Below are positions 9,207-17,869 of a DNA stretch of 64,000 nucleotides, piece by piece. The notes below the pieces were generated by a model. It did not search any database. It had not been told where the DNA came from and saw only the letters and a list, made by a program, of their open reading frames with translations. Source of the DNA: UBA6107 sp964533735 (GTDB lineage: Bacteria > Chloroflexota > Anaerolineae > Anaerolineales > Anaerolineaceae); the NCBI GenBank assembly GCA_964533735.1, contig CAZHMD010000001.1, positions 248,001 through 312,000 on the forward strand, written 5' to 3'. Position 1 is the stretch's first letter. Each line of letters starts with the position of its first letter. The position numbers and the translations under genes were made by a program.

Positions 9207-9671
9207 TTAGATTTCCTGTTTCTTACTTAACAACTCGCGAACGATCTTACTGACTCTATCTGACGAAGCTTGACCGGAAATCCGGGGAATTACCACTTTC
9301 ATCACTTTCCCCATTTCTGATGGTTGTATTGCACCAACTTCTTGGATAGCAGCGCGAACAATCATTTCAATATCCGGATCAGATAATTGCCTTGGCAAAT
9401 ACTGCTCAAGAAATGCAATCTCGCGCATGGTGCTATCAACCAGATCTTGTCGGTTTCCCTTTTGAAAATCATTAACTGAGTCCCGACGGGTCTTTATTTC
9501 TTTTTGTACGAGAGAAAGTACTCCAATATCGTCTACGGCAGCAGATTTGTCAATCTCGTATAACTTTATCGCAGAAAGCAACATTCGAAGAGTATTTTTC
9601 CCAACTTCATTTTTCGACCGCATATTGTCCAGAAGATCAGATTCTATTTTCTGTTTTAAAGTTAGCATCAC
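9207..9671 (-). CDS. yqeY: GatB/YqeY domain protein
   Basis: A stand-alone YqeY protein of 154 residues, matching the family length. It is all-helical, with the conserved N-terminal segment L-R-M-L-L-S-A-I-K, the E-I-A-F-L-E-Q-Y-L-P-R-Q-L motif in the middle and G-K-V-M-K near the C-terminus. The domain is also found at the end of GatB in the Asp/Glu-tRNA amidotransferase, where it contacts tRNA; the role of the free-standing form is not settled. The start (GTG at 9671 or ATG at 9668) overlaps the comEA-like stop by a few bases, and the end abuts pgpH. Confidence 0.92.
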   Translation of the reverse strand: MMLTLKQKIESDLLDNMRSKNEVGKNTLRMLLSAIKLYEIDKSAAVDDIGVLSLVQKEIKTRRDSVNDFQKGNRQDLVDSTMREIAFLEQYLPRQLSDPDIEMIVRAAIQEVGAIQPSEMGKVMKVVIPRISGQASSDRVSKIVRELLSKKQEI

Positions 9672-10075
9672 TTTTCTTCCTTTGAATTAACGAATACGAG
9701 GTTACAAATTTGTTGAAACAAACTTTCCCCAATCCCAGGAACATAGAGCAACTCATCGATGAAAATAAAGTTACCATATTTTTCCCGGAAATCAATAATA
9801 TTTTTTGCTTTTACTTCACCAATCCCCGGAAGCGACGTAAATTCCTCAAGGGAAGACAAATTGATATCCAATTTGGGAGTAGTTGGGTCAATCTCTGTAG
9901 ATGGGTTTATGCAAGTCACTGGATCAACTAATGGGGAACTATTTGAGAATATCAGATTAGATGACTTGCTTGTTTGCTGGCGGTTTGATCTCGTTCCAAT
10001 CAATACAACCATTAAACCGGATAAAAACACACCAATCAGAGTTCCAAACAAAAGATACTTATACTTGGTTTCCAT
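9668..10075 (-). CDS. ComEA-like helix-hairpin-helix DNA-binding protein
   Basis: With the ATG at 10075 the protein has 135 residues: a short cytoplasmic tail, one membrane helix (about 6-27), a linker, and a C-terminal pair of helix-hairpin-helix motifs (L-P-G-I-G-E-V-K-A and V-P-G-I-G-E-S). ComEA family proteins bind double-stranded DNA outside the membrane during competence. No comEC is in view, so uptake is not established. A longer reading from 10120 adds 15 residues before the membrane helix and is less likely. The start lies inside the last codons of the DUF1385 gene. Confidence 0.85.
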   Translation of the reverse strand: METKYKYLLFGTLIGVFLSGLMVVLIGTRSNRQQTSKSSNLIFSNSSPLVDPVTCINPSTEIDPTTPKLDINLSSLEEFTSLPGIGEVKAKNIIDFREKYGNFIFIDELLYVPGIGESLFQQICNLVFVNSKEEK

Positions 10076-10967
10076 CAGCTTCTTTGTTATTTTCGAGCGC
10101 ATACATTGTAGTAAAAGCACAAATAGCTACCTCTAAAACATCATCTGGAGGTTCTACGGTTGTTAGCTTTTGCATCGCCATCCCGGGGAGAGAAAGAACC
10201 TTAAGAAATTTGTTATCCAGATGGTTTGCCGAAAAACGCATATATTCATACGCCAACATCACCAGAGGAGGAAGTAACAATATTCTCGATGAAAGCCGTA
10301 ACAATAGATTTGGTAAAGGTCCTATCGCAGTAAACAGAAGGATTGAAAAAAGGACGAGAATTAAAATGAAACCAGTTCCACAACGAGGGTGATGCAGTGA
10401 AAACTTTTTAACCTCGGAGGGAATTAAGGTTGCCCCAGCTTCAAAGGCATTAATTGTCTTATGCTCAGCGCCATGGTAAGTAAATACTCGACGTATATCC
10501 GGAGCTTTGCCCACAAGCCAAATATAGAGAATGACCAGAATAAGACGGATTAAGCCTTCAATTAAATTCGCCATAAACGGAGAAAAATTCAACCATTTTT
10601 GAAACAAGGCAGCAATGCCAGTCGGGAGTAAGAAAAAGAGGCCGATTGCCAACGCGAATGAGAAGATGATTGTAGCAACCATAGCCGGACCTTCAATTTT
10701 TTCGTTCTCACCTGTTTGAATGTTAGCTGATTTTGTGATGTACCTGGTACCAAGCCCTATCGCGTCCCAAAGGATCACCAAACCGCGTAAAAAGGGTATC
10801 TTTACCAATCGAGATGTGTAAATGCCACTTAATACCTCAGTCTCAACCTTAATTTCACCGGATGGCGCTCTGAAGGCTGCGGCGAGGTTTTTTGACCCTC
10901 TCATCAGGACGCCTTCGATTAATGCCTGGCCGCCATAAGCCGGCAGTTTTAATTTGGGTGTGCTCAC
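10059..10967 (-). CDS. DUF1385 (YqhQ-like) membrane protein
   Basis: The 302-residue protein has the family's signatures: G-G-Q-A-L-I-E-G-V-L-M-R-G at the N-terminus, and the central Y-H-G-A-E-H-K-T-I-N-A-F-E with H-P-R-C-G-T downstream, which look like a metal- or substrate-binding His/Cys set. Four or five hydrophobic helices lie between about residues 90 and 240. The biochemical role is unknown. It starts with GTG at 10967, 2 bases after the stop of the M20 peptidase, and its end overlaps the ComEA-like start by 17 bases. Confidence 0.9.
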   Translation of the reverse strand: MSTPKLKLPAYGGQALIEGVLMRGSKNLAAAFRAPSGEIKVETEVLSGIYTSRLVKIPFLRGLVILWDAIGLGTRYITKSANIQTGENEKIEGPAMVATIIFSFALAIGLFFLLPTGIAALFQKWLNFSPFMANLIEGLIRLILVILYIWLVGKAPDIRRVFTYHGAEHKTINAFEAGATLIPSEVKKFSLHHPRCGTGFILILVLFSILLFTAIGPLPNLLLRLSSRILLLPPLVMLAYEYMRFSANHLDNKFLKVLSLPGMAMQKLTTVEPPDDVLEVAICAFTTMYALENNKEADGNQV

Positions 10968-10969
10968 TA

Positions 10970-12349
10970 TTATGCCTTTTCTCCGAGATTCATGAGGAAG
11001 TTGATCAAAGCGTCAATTCCCTTTTTCCAGGTTGGAAGATGCAGTTTTTCATTTGGTGAGTGGATATTATCATCTGGTAATCCAAAACCTGTGAGAACTG
11101 AATCAATTCCGAGAATTTGCTGCATATCTGCGACGACCGGTACTGAACCACCTTCACGTTTGAAAACAGGCGAATTGCCCCAAACCTGTTCCAGCGCTTT
11201 TATCATTGCCCGGGTTTCATGTAATTCCAGGTCAGAAATGCTTGGATGACCCCCACTAATCATCTCAATTTCCCATCTGACAGAATCAGGAGCATTTGAT
11301 TTGAAAAATTCAATCAGGTGTTGATGGACTTTTTCTGGTTCCTGGTTGGGCACAAGGCGTGTTGATATTTTAGCCATGGCTTTAGCAGGGATTATTGTTT
11401 TCGATCCAACTCCAGTGAAGCCAGATAGAAAACCGTTTACTTCAAGAGTGGGGCGGGCGCCTACTCTTTCAATTGATGTATAACCAACTTCACCCCATAA
11501 TTGTGAGGCGCCCGTCTGGCTTTGGAAATAATCATCATCCAGGTTTAAGCGGGCAAGTTCTGCGCGTTCTGAATTGGTCAATTCAAGTACATCATCGTAG
11601 AAATGAGGTAGAGTGACCTTACCATTTTCATCGTGCATTTTTGATATGAGATCAATTAAAACCTGTGCAGGATTATGGACAACTCCACCAAATACGCCAG
11701 AATGCAAATCTTTATCAGGTCCAAAAACGCGCACTTCAAAATACGCTAAGCCGCGTAAACCGTAAACCATCGTCGGAAGGTCAGGGCTGATCATTCCTGT
11801 ATCAGGATTTAAGGCAACTGTTGATTTCAACAACTCTTTATGCTCAATCAGGAAAGATTTCAGACTGGGTGAGCCAATCTCTTCCTCGCCTTCAAAGATA
11901 AATTTGAGGTTAACAGGGAGTTGACCAGTACGCATAACGGATTCAATAGCTGCAAGGCAAGCAACTACCTGTCCTTTCATGTCAGATGCGCCGCGGGCAT
12001 ATAAATAATCATTTTTTATCAAAGGAAGGAAAGGATCGTTATTCCAAAGATCGATCGGATCAACGGGTTGAACATCGTAATGTCCGTAAACCAGGATAGT
12101 AGGTCGATTCTCTCCGGCAAGCATGTAGTCACCGTAAACAATGGGGTGTTTTGGCGTTGGGAAAATACTGATATTCCTAATACCAATCCCCTTCAATTTT
12201 TCTGACAGAAACTGTGCACAGTTTTGCATATCAGGAAGATTTTCTGGTGATGTTGAAATAGACGGAATTTTTAAGAATTCTTCAAGAAATGCCAGGAATT
12301 CGTTGTTTTTTTCGTGAGCGTAAGTTAGGGCTAGACTGCGTGTATCCAA
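10970..12349 (-). CDS. M20 family dipeptidase / peptidase
   Basis: The M20 zinc signature motifs are in order: V-Y-G-H-Y-D-V-Q-P near residue 88, R-G-A-S-D-M-K-G about 30 residues on, F-E-G-E-E-E-I-G-S with the catalytic Glu, and a C-terminal H-S-P-N-E. Between these sits the dimerisation domain. The length (459 aa) fits the PepV/CNDP-like dipeptidase branch. The start is ambiguous: a GTG at 12358 touches the AGGAG ribosome site, whereas the TTG at 12349 sits 8 bases after it, so I prefer the TTG. It heads the minus-strand operon running to dgkA and is divergent from ssnA. Confidence 0.93.
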   Translation of the reverse strand: MDTRSLALTYAHEKNNEFLAFLEEFLKIPSISTSPENLPDMQNCAQFLSEKLKGIGIRNISIFPTPKHPIVYGDYMLAGENRPTILVYGHYDVQPVDPIDLWNNDPFLPLIKNDYLYARGASDMKGQVVACLAAIESVMRTGQLPVNLKFIFEGEEEIGSPSLKSFLIEHKELLKSTVALNPDTGMISPDLPTMVYGLRGLAYFEVRVFGPDKDLHSGVFGGVVHNPAQVLIDLISKMHDENGKVTLPHFYDDVLELTNSERAELARLNLDDDYFQSQTGASQLWGEVGYTSIERVGARPTLEVNGFLSGFTGVGSKTIIPAKAMAKISTRLVPNQEPEKVHQHLIEFFKSNAPDSVRWEIEMISGGHPSISDLELHETRAMIKALEQVWGNSPVFKREGGSVPVVADMQQILGIDSVLTGFGLPDDNIHSPNEKLHLPTWKKGIDALINFLMNLGEKA

Positions 12350-12374
12350 AATATTCACTCCTGATTTAGATTTA

Positions 12375-12425
12375 CTGAGAATTATAGTCTCAAATCTCTC
12401 AGAAAAATTATTGATATGCTACAAT
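12375..12425 (+). promoter_or_regulatory. Candidate promoter and inverted-repeat operator upstream of ssnA
   Basis: An extended -10 element, TG-c-TACAAT, occupies 12417-12425, about 24 bases before the ssnA ATG. No convincing -35 is present, as is common for extended -10 promoters. Upstream, CTGAGA (12375-12380) and TCTCAG (12397-12402) form an inverted repeat, with a second GAGA/TCTC pair nested inside. Such symmetry is what a dimeric repressor or activator would bind. This is the only clear intergenic space before the 15-kb operon that follows, so it may control all of it. Confidence 0.4.
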
Positions 12426-12448
12426 ATTTCATAAAATAGGACTTGAAA

Positions 12449-13789
12449 ATGATAATCAATAACTCGACCATCATCACCTGGGATCAAAATCACTCCATTT
12501 TAAATGGACATTCCGTTGTCATTAGGAACTCGGTTATCCATGAAATTGGCCCAACCGGATATATCTTGGGTAAATATCCCGAAGAAGAGATATTTGACGC
12601 CAAAGGTAAATTCCTGATGCCTGGATTCATTTGTGCCCATACCCATTTTTATGGCTTGTTCTCAAGAGGTTTATATATTCCGGGAACCCCTCCCAAGGAT
12701 TTCCCTGAAATACTTGAGAAACTTTGGTGGCCTTTGGATTCTTCATTATTGGCAGAAGATGTAAAGTACAGCTCTTTAATATGTCTAATCGATGCCATCA
12801 AACATGGAACTACGACATTATTTGACCATCATGCATCCCCATTGTGTATTGATGGATCTCTTGACGAGATTGAAGCGGCTTTTACCTCAACCGGAATGCG
12901 TGGTGTAGTCTGTTACGAAACTACAGATCGTTATGGAACAGAAAGTAGAGACAGATCAATAAATGAAAACCTCAGAATGATTAATAAATTAAATAATAAC
13001 GTTAATTCTCTCGTAAGGGCTACATTTGGCTTGCATGCAAGTTTAACGCTTTCTGAAAATACTCTGGATAAGGTACGTAAGTTATTACCTGATGGTGTGG
13101 GAGTTCACATCCATGTCGCGGAACACGGGGTTGACGAAGAGGATAGTTTAAACAAAACCGGCATGCGGGTGGTTAATCGCCTGGAAAAGCACCAGCTATT
13201 AGGGCAGGATACCATTTTGGTTCACGGTGTTCATATGGATGACGCCGAAATTAAAATTGTTAAGGACACACAATCATGGATGACTCATCAGCCAAGATCA
13301 AATATGAACAACGCGGTTGGAATGGCTGATGTGGAAAAAATGTTGGAACTTGGGATTCCAGTGTGTCTTGGTAACGATGGGTTCTCAAATGCTATGCTCG
13401 ATGAATGGCGCACATGCTACCTGGCGCATAAGCTTTGGACAAAAAATCCGCAGAAAATGAACGGAAATTCAATAGTAAAAATAGCAATCGAGAATAATTC
13501 TCAATTAGCCTCACATTTCTTTAAAGGTGAAAGAATAGGTAGAATCGAAGCTGGCGCCAAGGCAGACCTTATTCTGATGGACTATCACCCTATTACTGAA
13601 CTTAATCCCGACAACATCCCCTGGCATATTATTTTTGGATTCAGAGATCCTATGGTCAGCGATACCATGGTGAACGGCAAATGGTTAATGAATGATGGTA
13701 AATTGACCAATCTTGACGAAGAAAAGTTATCAGCCCAAGCCTTATTGTTATCCAAAGAAGTATGGAACCGTTATCACGCGAAATTTTAA
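12449..13789 (+). CDS. ssnA: SsnA-type aminohydrolase (amidohydrolase superfamily)
   Basis: The 446-residue protein aligns by eye with SsnA of enterobacteria: A-H-T-H-F-Y-G-L-F-S-R-G metal motif, L-W-W-P-L-D, T-L-F-D-H-H-A-S-P, a central H-I-H-V-A-E-H, and S-N-M-N-N-A-V-G before the L-G-N-D-G-F metal Asp. These are the zinc ligands of guanine-deaminase/TrzN-like hydrolases, which act on amino groups of nitrogen heterocycles. SsnA genes sit beside molybdenum hydroxylases thought to depend on labile selenium. I chose the ATG at 12449, seven bases after AGGA; a TTG at 12443 is too close. It heads the operon, 17 bases before npdG. The actual substrate is unknown. Confidence 0.88.
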   Translation: MIINNSTIITWDQNHSILNGHSVVIRNSVIHEIGPTGYILGKYPEEEIFDAKGKFLMPGFICAHTHFYGLFSRGLYIPGTPPKDFPEILEKLWWPLDSSLLAEDVKYSSLICLIDAIKHGTTTLFDHHASPLCIDGSLDEIEAAFTSTGMRGVVCYETTDRYGTESRDRSINENLRMINKLNNNVNSLVRATFGLHASLTLSENTLDKVRKLLPDGVGVHIHVAEHGVDEEDSLNKTGMRVVNRLEKHQLLGQDTILVHGVHMDDAEIKIVKDTQSWMTHQPRSNMNNAVGMADVEKMLELGIPVCLGNDGFSNAMLDEWRTCYLAHKLWTKNPQKMNGNSIVKIAIENNSQLASHFFKGERIGRIEAGAKADLILMDYHPITELNPDNIPWHIIFGFRDPMVSDTMVNGKWLMNDGKLTNLDEEKLSAQALLLSKEVWNRYHAKF

Positions 13790-13806
13790 AATAGGAGATC
13801 AAACAG

Positions 13807-14481
13807 ATGATTCAAAGAATCGGGATTATCGGTGGAACAGGGAAAGAAGGAAAAGGACTGGCATTTCGTTGGGCAAACGCAGGCTATGAAGTATTCATTG
13901 GCTCGAGACAAATTGAAAAAGCCCATTTGGCGGCGGAGGAAGTAAATAGTCTTCTGGGGGAAGATTCTATAGAAGTTAAAGGTGTGGAGAACCAACAGGC
14001 TGCCGAGAATGGCGACATTGTTGTGTTGACAGTTCCATATACAGCCCATCAATCAATGGTCGCAGATATTGCGAGTTTAATTAAAAATAAAATACTTGTA
14101 GACGTAACAGTGCCTTTAGTACCGCCAAAAGTTACTAAAGTTCAAATGCCACCAGCTGGCAGCGCCGCACAGGAAGCAAAGTCATTGGTTGATGATACAA
14201 CCGAAATTGTAGCGGCGTTTCAAAATATCTCCTACGAGCGATTAATGCATGACAAGGATATCGATTGCGATGTACTGGTCTGTGGGAGTTCAAAAGCTGC
14301 CCGCCTAACAGTATTGGAACTTGTGCAAAAGGCTGGCATGATTGGTTGGGATGCCGGTCCTATCGAAAACTCCGTGGTTGTCGAAGGGTTGACATCAGTT
14401 TTAATCGGTTTAAACAAGGAATTTGGGTCCACCACCGCTGGAATTAAGATAACCGGAATTATTCGTGATCATGCCGAATAA
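13807..14481 (+). CDS. npdG: F420H2:NADP+ oxidoreductase (NpdG/Fno)
   Basis: A 224-residue enzyme that moves hydride between reduced coenzyme F420 and NADP. It begins with a Rossmann fold (G-I-I-G-G-T-G-K-E-G-K-G) followed by G-S-R near residue 38, where NADP's 2'-phosphate is bound in this family. D-V-T-V-P-L and a C-terminal helical dimer domain complete the typical length. An AGGAGAT ribosome site precedes the ATG. The cofE, cofD and cofC genes directly follow, which strongly supports the F420 assignment over a generic NADP-binding oxidoreductase. Confidence 0.92.
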   Translation: MIQRIGIIGGTGKEGKGLAFRWANAGYEVFIGSRQIEKAHLAAEEVNSLLGEDSIEVKGVENQQAAENGDIVVLTVPYTAHQSMVADIASLIKNKILVDVTVPLVPPKVTKVQMPPAGSAAQEAKSLVDDTTEIVAAFQNISYERLMHDKDIDCDVLVCGSSKAARLTVLELVQKAGMIGWDAGPIENSVVVEGLTSVLIGLNKEFGSTTAGIKITGIIRDHAE

Positions 14482-14491
14482 TGGAAGGTCA

Positions 14492-15253
14492 ATGGAATTC
14501 CAGGCAATCCCCGGAATACCGTTAATTAATATTGGGGATGACGTTGCCAAAATTATCATTAATGCATGTAATGAAAACAAAATTATTCCAGTTGAGAATG
14601 ATGTTTTTGTAATTGCCCAAAAAATTGTTTCAAAAGCTGAAGGTAGATTCAGAAGCCTGGAATCGGTCAAACCTGGAATTATGGCTTTGTTTTACGCTTG
14701 GATTACGGGCAAGGATCCAAGGTTTGTCCAATTGATACTAAATGAGTCGTCCCGGGTTGTTCGAGCCAGGAAAGGGACTCTTATTGTCGAGCATAAAATT
14801 GGATTCGTGTGTGCAAATGCGGGTATTGACCATTCCAATGTGATCCGTGCTGGTGAAAAAACAGATATCGTATACTTATTGCTGCCTGAAAAACCCGATA
14901 AATCGGCACAAGAAATCCGGAACTGCCTGGAAAAACACTATAGTAAGAAGTTTGGGGTATTGATCATTGATTCACATGGTAGAGCCTGGCGGAATGGGAC
15001 AATTGGAATGACCATCGGACTAGCCGGGATTCCTGGATTGGTAGATTTACGCGGCAAGGAAGACCTATTTGGTTATAAATTACGAATCACAACGCTAGGT
15101 GCTTCAGATGAACTTGCAGCAGGCGCTTCTTTGATAATGGGGCAAGCTGGCGAGGGGATGCCTTGTGTGCTTGTGCATGGATTCCCATATGAATTTCGTG
15201 AATCCTCGATTAACGAATTGATTCGCTCCAAAAAGAAAGACCTATTTCGGTAA
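14492..15253 (+). CDS. cofE: Coenzyme F420-0:L-glutamate ligase
   Basis: CofE adds gamma-linked glutamates to F420-0 using GTP. The 253-residue protein matches the single-domain archaeal-type length, without the nitroreductase domain fused in mycobacterial FbiB. Motifs include P-G-I-P-L-I near the N-terminus, A-Q-K-I-V-S-K-A-E-G, the C-A-N-A-G-I-D-H-S-N-V metal/substrate motif, S-H-G-R-A-W-R-N-G-T and a G-Q-A-G-E-G stretch. I chose the ATG at 14492 after GGAAGG; the reading can extend to 14465, overlapping npdG, but the added residues lack family similarity. Spacing in the operon is only about 10 bases. Confidence 0.93.
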   Translation: MEFQAIPGIPLINIGDDVAKIIINACNENKIIPVENDVFVIAQKIVSKAEGRFRSLESVKPGIMALFYAWITGKDPRFVQLILNESSRVVRARKGTLIVEHKIGFVCANAGIDHSNVIRAGEKTDIVYLLLPEKPDKSAQEIRNCLEKHYSKKFGVLIIDSHGRAWRNGTIGMTIGLAGIPGLVDLRGKEDLFGYKLRITTLGASDELAAGASLIMGQAGEGMPCVLVHGFPYEFRESSINELIRSKKKDLFR

Positions 15254-15279
15254 AATAGCCAATCTATGGGGATATTAAA

Positions 15280-16212
15280 ATGAAAGTCGTCGCATTAGCA
15301 GGTGGTGTGGGGGGAGCAAAACTGGTTAAAGGATTGTCCCTAATAATCCCTAATGCTGATCTATCTGTGATTGTAAATACTGGTGATGACTTCGAACATT
15401 ACGGATTGTATATATCTCCTGATATTGATGCCGTTGTTTATTCTCTTGCAAATTTGGTAGATCCTAAGCACGGATACGGAAGAGAAAACGATTCTTATAA
15501 ATGTTTTGATGCATTGCATGAATTTAATGAAAATCCATGGTTTCGTCTTGGAGATAAAGACCTCGCGCTTCATCTGACGCGTACTTCATTATTAAAATCT
15601 GGAAAAACTCTTTCTGAAACTACAAACATTATTCAGAATTCTTTAGGTGTTTCTGTAAAAGTAATCCCAATGACGGATGACCCGGTTTATACCACGATTG
15701 AAACACAGGAACTTGGAGAATTGACATTTCAGGAGTACTTTGTAAAACACCATTTTGAACCAGAAATTATTGCAATTAAATATAAAAATAGCCATACAGC
15801 GAGATTGTCTAATGCAGTTAATAATGCAATCACCACTGCTGATCTTGTCGTAATTTGCCCTTCAAATCCATGGTTGAGCATTTTTCCTATTTTAAGTATC
15901 GGAAATGTTGAAACCTTGCTAATACAAAAAAAGGTTGTTGCTGTTTCACCTATCATCGGTGGAAAGGCGTTTAAAGGTCCAGCTGCAAAAATTTTTAACG
16001 AAATTGGACAAAAACCGAGTGCAGCAGGTGTGGCAGAGCAATACAAACTCTGGTTAAATGGAATCGTAATTGATAATGCGGATATTGATCAATGTAATCT
16101 GATCGAATCATTTGGTATAAATGTGGTTGTTACAGATATAATGATGAGAGATGATGCAAACAAAAGAAGGGTCGCTGAAAAAGTTCTTGAATTCGCAGAA
16201 TCGGTGATATAG
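15280..16212 (+). CDS. cofD: 2-phospho-L-lactate transferase (F420-0 synthase)
   Basis: CofD joins the activated phospho-acyl guanylate made by CofC to the deazaflavin Fo. The 310-residue protein opens with A-G-G-V-G-G-A-K-L-V, then N-T-G-D-D-F-E-H-Y-G-L and D-I-D-A-V-V-Y-S-L-A-N, all hallmarks of the family. The W-F-R-L-G-D-K-D-L-A-L-H segment that contacts substrate is intact, as is C-P-S-N-P-W-L-S-I. It lies 26 bases after cofE and 7 bases before cofC. Which three-carbon acid is attached (phospholactate, PEP or phosphoglycerate) cannot be told from sequence alone. Confidence 0.95.
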   Translation: MKVVALAGGVGGAKLVKGLSLIIPNADLSVIVNTGDDFEHYGLYISPDIDAVVYSLANLVDPKHGYGRENDSYKCFDALHEFNENPWFRLGDKDLALHLTRTSLLKSGKTLSETTNIIQNSLGVSVKVIPMTDDPVYTTIETQELGELTFQEYFVKHHFEPEIIAIKYKNSHTARLSNAVNNAITTADLVVICPSNPWLSIFPILSIGNVETLLIQKKVVAVSPIIGGKAFKGPAAKIFNEIGQKPSAAGVAEQYKLWLNGIVIDNADIDQCNLIESFGINVVVTDIMMRDDANKRRVAEKVLEFAESVI

Positions 16213-16219
16213 AGAATTA

Positions 16220-16840
16220 ATGACACTTTGGGCCATCGTTCCTGTAAAACCATTGAGAAGGGGTAAATCAAGGCTTTCAGTAATCCTATCCGAGGATGAG
16301 CGTACGGCATTAAACCAGACAATGTTAATTAATACGCTCAAGACGCTGGCAGCTGTTAATGAAATTGACACCGTGTTAGTAGTCAGCCGTGATCCAATGG
16401 CATTATCCATCGCCAGAGATTATGCAGCGCGCACCGTCCTTGAAGATGGCAATCCAGGATTAAATACAGCATTAAAGCGGGCTGCTTCCGTGGCAAAGGC
16501 TTATTTAGCCAATGAGATTTTTGTTCTACCAGCTGACCTGCCATTAATCAAGCCGGAAGATATTGTTTCATTCTTAAGCCTCGCGATTAAACCGCCGGAA
16601 ATTATCATCGCACCGGATCGCAGGCGTGATGGGACAAACGCTCTCTTGATTAGTCCTGCAGACCTGATTGAATTCAGATATGGCCCTGGTTCCTTTAACG
16701 CCCACTTGAAAAATGCAAAAGAAGTGAATGCTCGAATTGAGGTTGTTGAATCCGAAGTTTTCGGTTTGGACTTGGACTTGCCGGAAGATATCCAACTTTT
16801 AAAGAAATATGATAACTTAACAATAAATTCAATGAAATAA
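16220..16840 (+). CDS. cofC: 2-phospho-L-lactate guanylyltransferase
   Basis: CofC activates a phospho-acid with GTP for CofD, releasing pyrophosphate. The 206-residue protein shows the nucleotidyltransferase pattern of the family: A-I-V-P-V-K-P-L-R-R-G-K-S-R-L at the N-terminus, E-D-G-N-P-G-L-N-T-A-L in the middle, L-P-A-D-L-P-L-I for the metal Asp, and A-P-D-R-R-R-D-G-T-N-A-L. It follows cofD by 7 bases. The Fo-synthase genes (cofG/cofH or fbiC) are not in the window and must lie elsewhere if F420 is made from scratch. Confidence 0.94.
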   Translation: MTLWAIVPVKPLRRGKSRLSVILSEDERTALNQTMLINTLKTLAAVNEIDTVLVVSRDPMALSIARDYAARTVLEDGNPGLNTALKRAASVAKAYLANEIFVLPADLPLIKPEDIVSFLSLAIKPPEIIIAPDRRRDGTNALLISPADLIEFRYGPGSFNAHLKNAKEVNARIEVVESEVFGLDLDLPEDIQLLKKYDNLTINSMK

Positions 16841-16856
16841 TTTCTTGGAGGAAAAA

Positions 16857-17852
16857 ATGCAAAAAGCCGCACTTTACTTACAAGATTCTCACGATCTTAG
16901 AGACGGACTAGATTATGCCAGATATGCTGAAAGCAAGGGATTTGACGCAATATGGCAGGCAGAAAGTCGGTTGGTTAGGGATGCTATTGTTCCAATGGCT
17001 GCATATGCGGCCGTAACGGATAAGATCCGTATTGGATCTGGAGTAATAAACAACTGGACGAGGAATATTGGTTTGCTTGCGTCGACATTTTTAACTCTTG
17101 ATGACCTTGCTCCAAATAGGATCATTTGCGGTATTGGTGCCTGGTGGGATCCTCTAGCCAAAAATGTAGGAATTGACCGTAAGAAACCATTAACAGCAAT
17201 GAAAGAGACTGTAACAATATTGAGAAGATTGTTGAATATGGAAAGAGTAACCTTCAGTGGTGAATTCATTAATGTTACGGGTATTGAATTGGATATTGTT
17301 CACGGCAGGAAAGAACCAAGAAATGTACCGATTTACATTGGAGCAACAGGTGACAACATGATGGAAATGACTGGCGAGATTGCCGATGGCGTAGTCCTAA
17401 ATTATTGCGTTCCCCCGGAATACAATCATAAAGCATTGGAATTACTTGCATCTGGTGCAAAAAAGAGTGGTAAAACACTGGATGATATAGATCGCCCTCA
17501 ACTTGTCGTGTGTTCTGTGGATCTTGATCACGATACAGCGATTGACACTACCAGGGAATTATTGACTCAATACCTGGCGCAACAACCCCATATTGCTAAG
17601 GCATCTGGTGTTTCAATGGAAGTTGTGGAAAAAATACAAAAGATTCTTGGGTGGCCAGCTACCCATGAACAAATTCAGAAAGCCAAACATCTTGTTCCGG
17701 AAGAGTTAATCGATCGAATCACTGCCTCTGGAACCCCGGAAGAGGCAAAGAAAAAAGTGCAGGAATATATTAATAATGGATGTACCTGTCCGATACTCTA
17801 TCCTGTTGGCGGAAACGTAAAATTGCTAATTGACACATTCTCCTCATTGTAG
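16857..17852 (+). CDS. LLM-class (luciferase-like) oxidoreductase, probably F420-dependent
   Basis: The 331-residue protein is a bacterial-luciferase-like TIM barrel of the Mer/F420-dependent branch: an A-E-S-K-G-F-D-A-I-W segment near residue 27, I-G-S-G-V-I-N-N-W near 65, G-I-G-A-W-W-D-P near 95, and a P-I-Y-I-G-A-T-G-D strand in the middle. Such enzymes use reduced FMN or F420; cofC lies 16 bases upstream, which favours F420. The ATG at 16857 follows TTGGAGGAAAAA, so GGAGG is the ribosome site; a TTG at 16845 would overlap it. Its substrate is unknown; location before the Mo hydroxylase genes suggests a shared pathway. Confidence 0.87.
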   Translation: MQKAALYLQDSHDLRDGLDYARYAESKGFDAIWQAESRLVRDAIVPMAAYAAVTDKIRIGSGVINNWTRNIGLLASTFLTLDDLAPNRIICGIGAWWDPLAKNVGIDRKKPLTAMKETVTILRRLLNMERVTFSGEFINVTGIELDIVHGRKEPRNVPIYIGATGDNMMEMTGEIADGVVLNYCVPPEYNHKALELLASGAKKSGKTLDDIDRPQLVVCSVDLDHDTAIDTTRELLTQYLAQQPHIAKASGVSMEVVEKIQKILGWPATHEQIQKAKHLVPEELIDRITASGTPEEAKKKVQEYINNGCTCPILYPVGGNVKLLIDTFSSL

Positions 17853-17869
17853 AAGAAGGAAAAAGTTTC

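Noticed and set aside
16845..16856. TTG start for the LLM oxidoreductase
   Set aside because: It overlaps the GGAGG ribosome site that serves the ATG at 16857.
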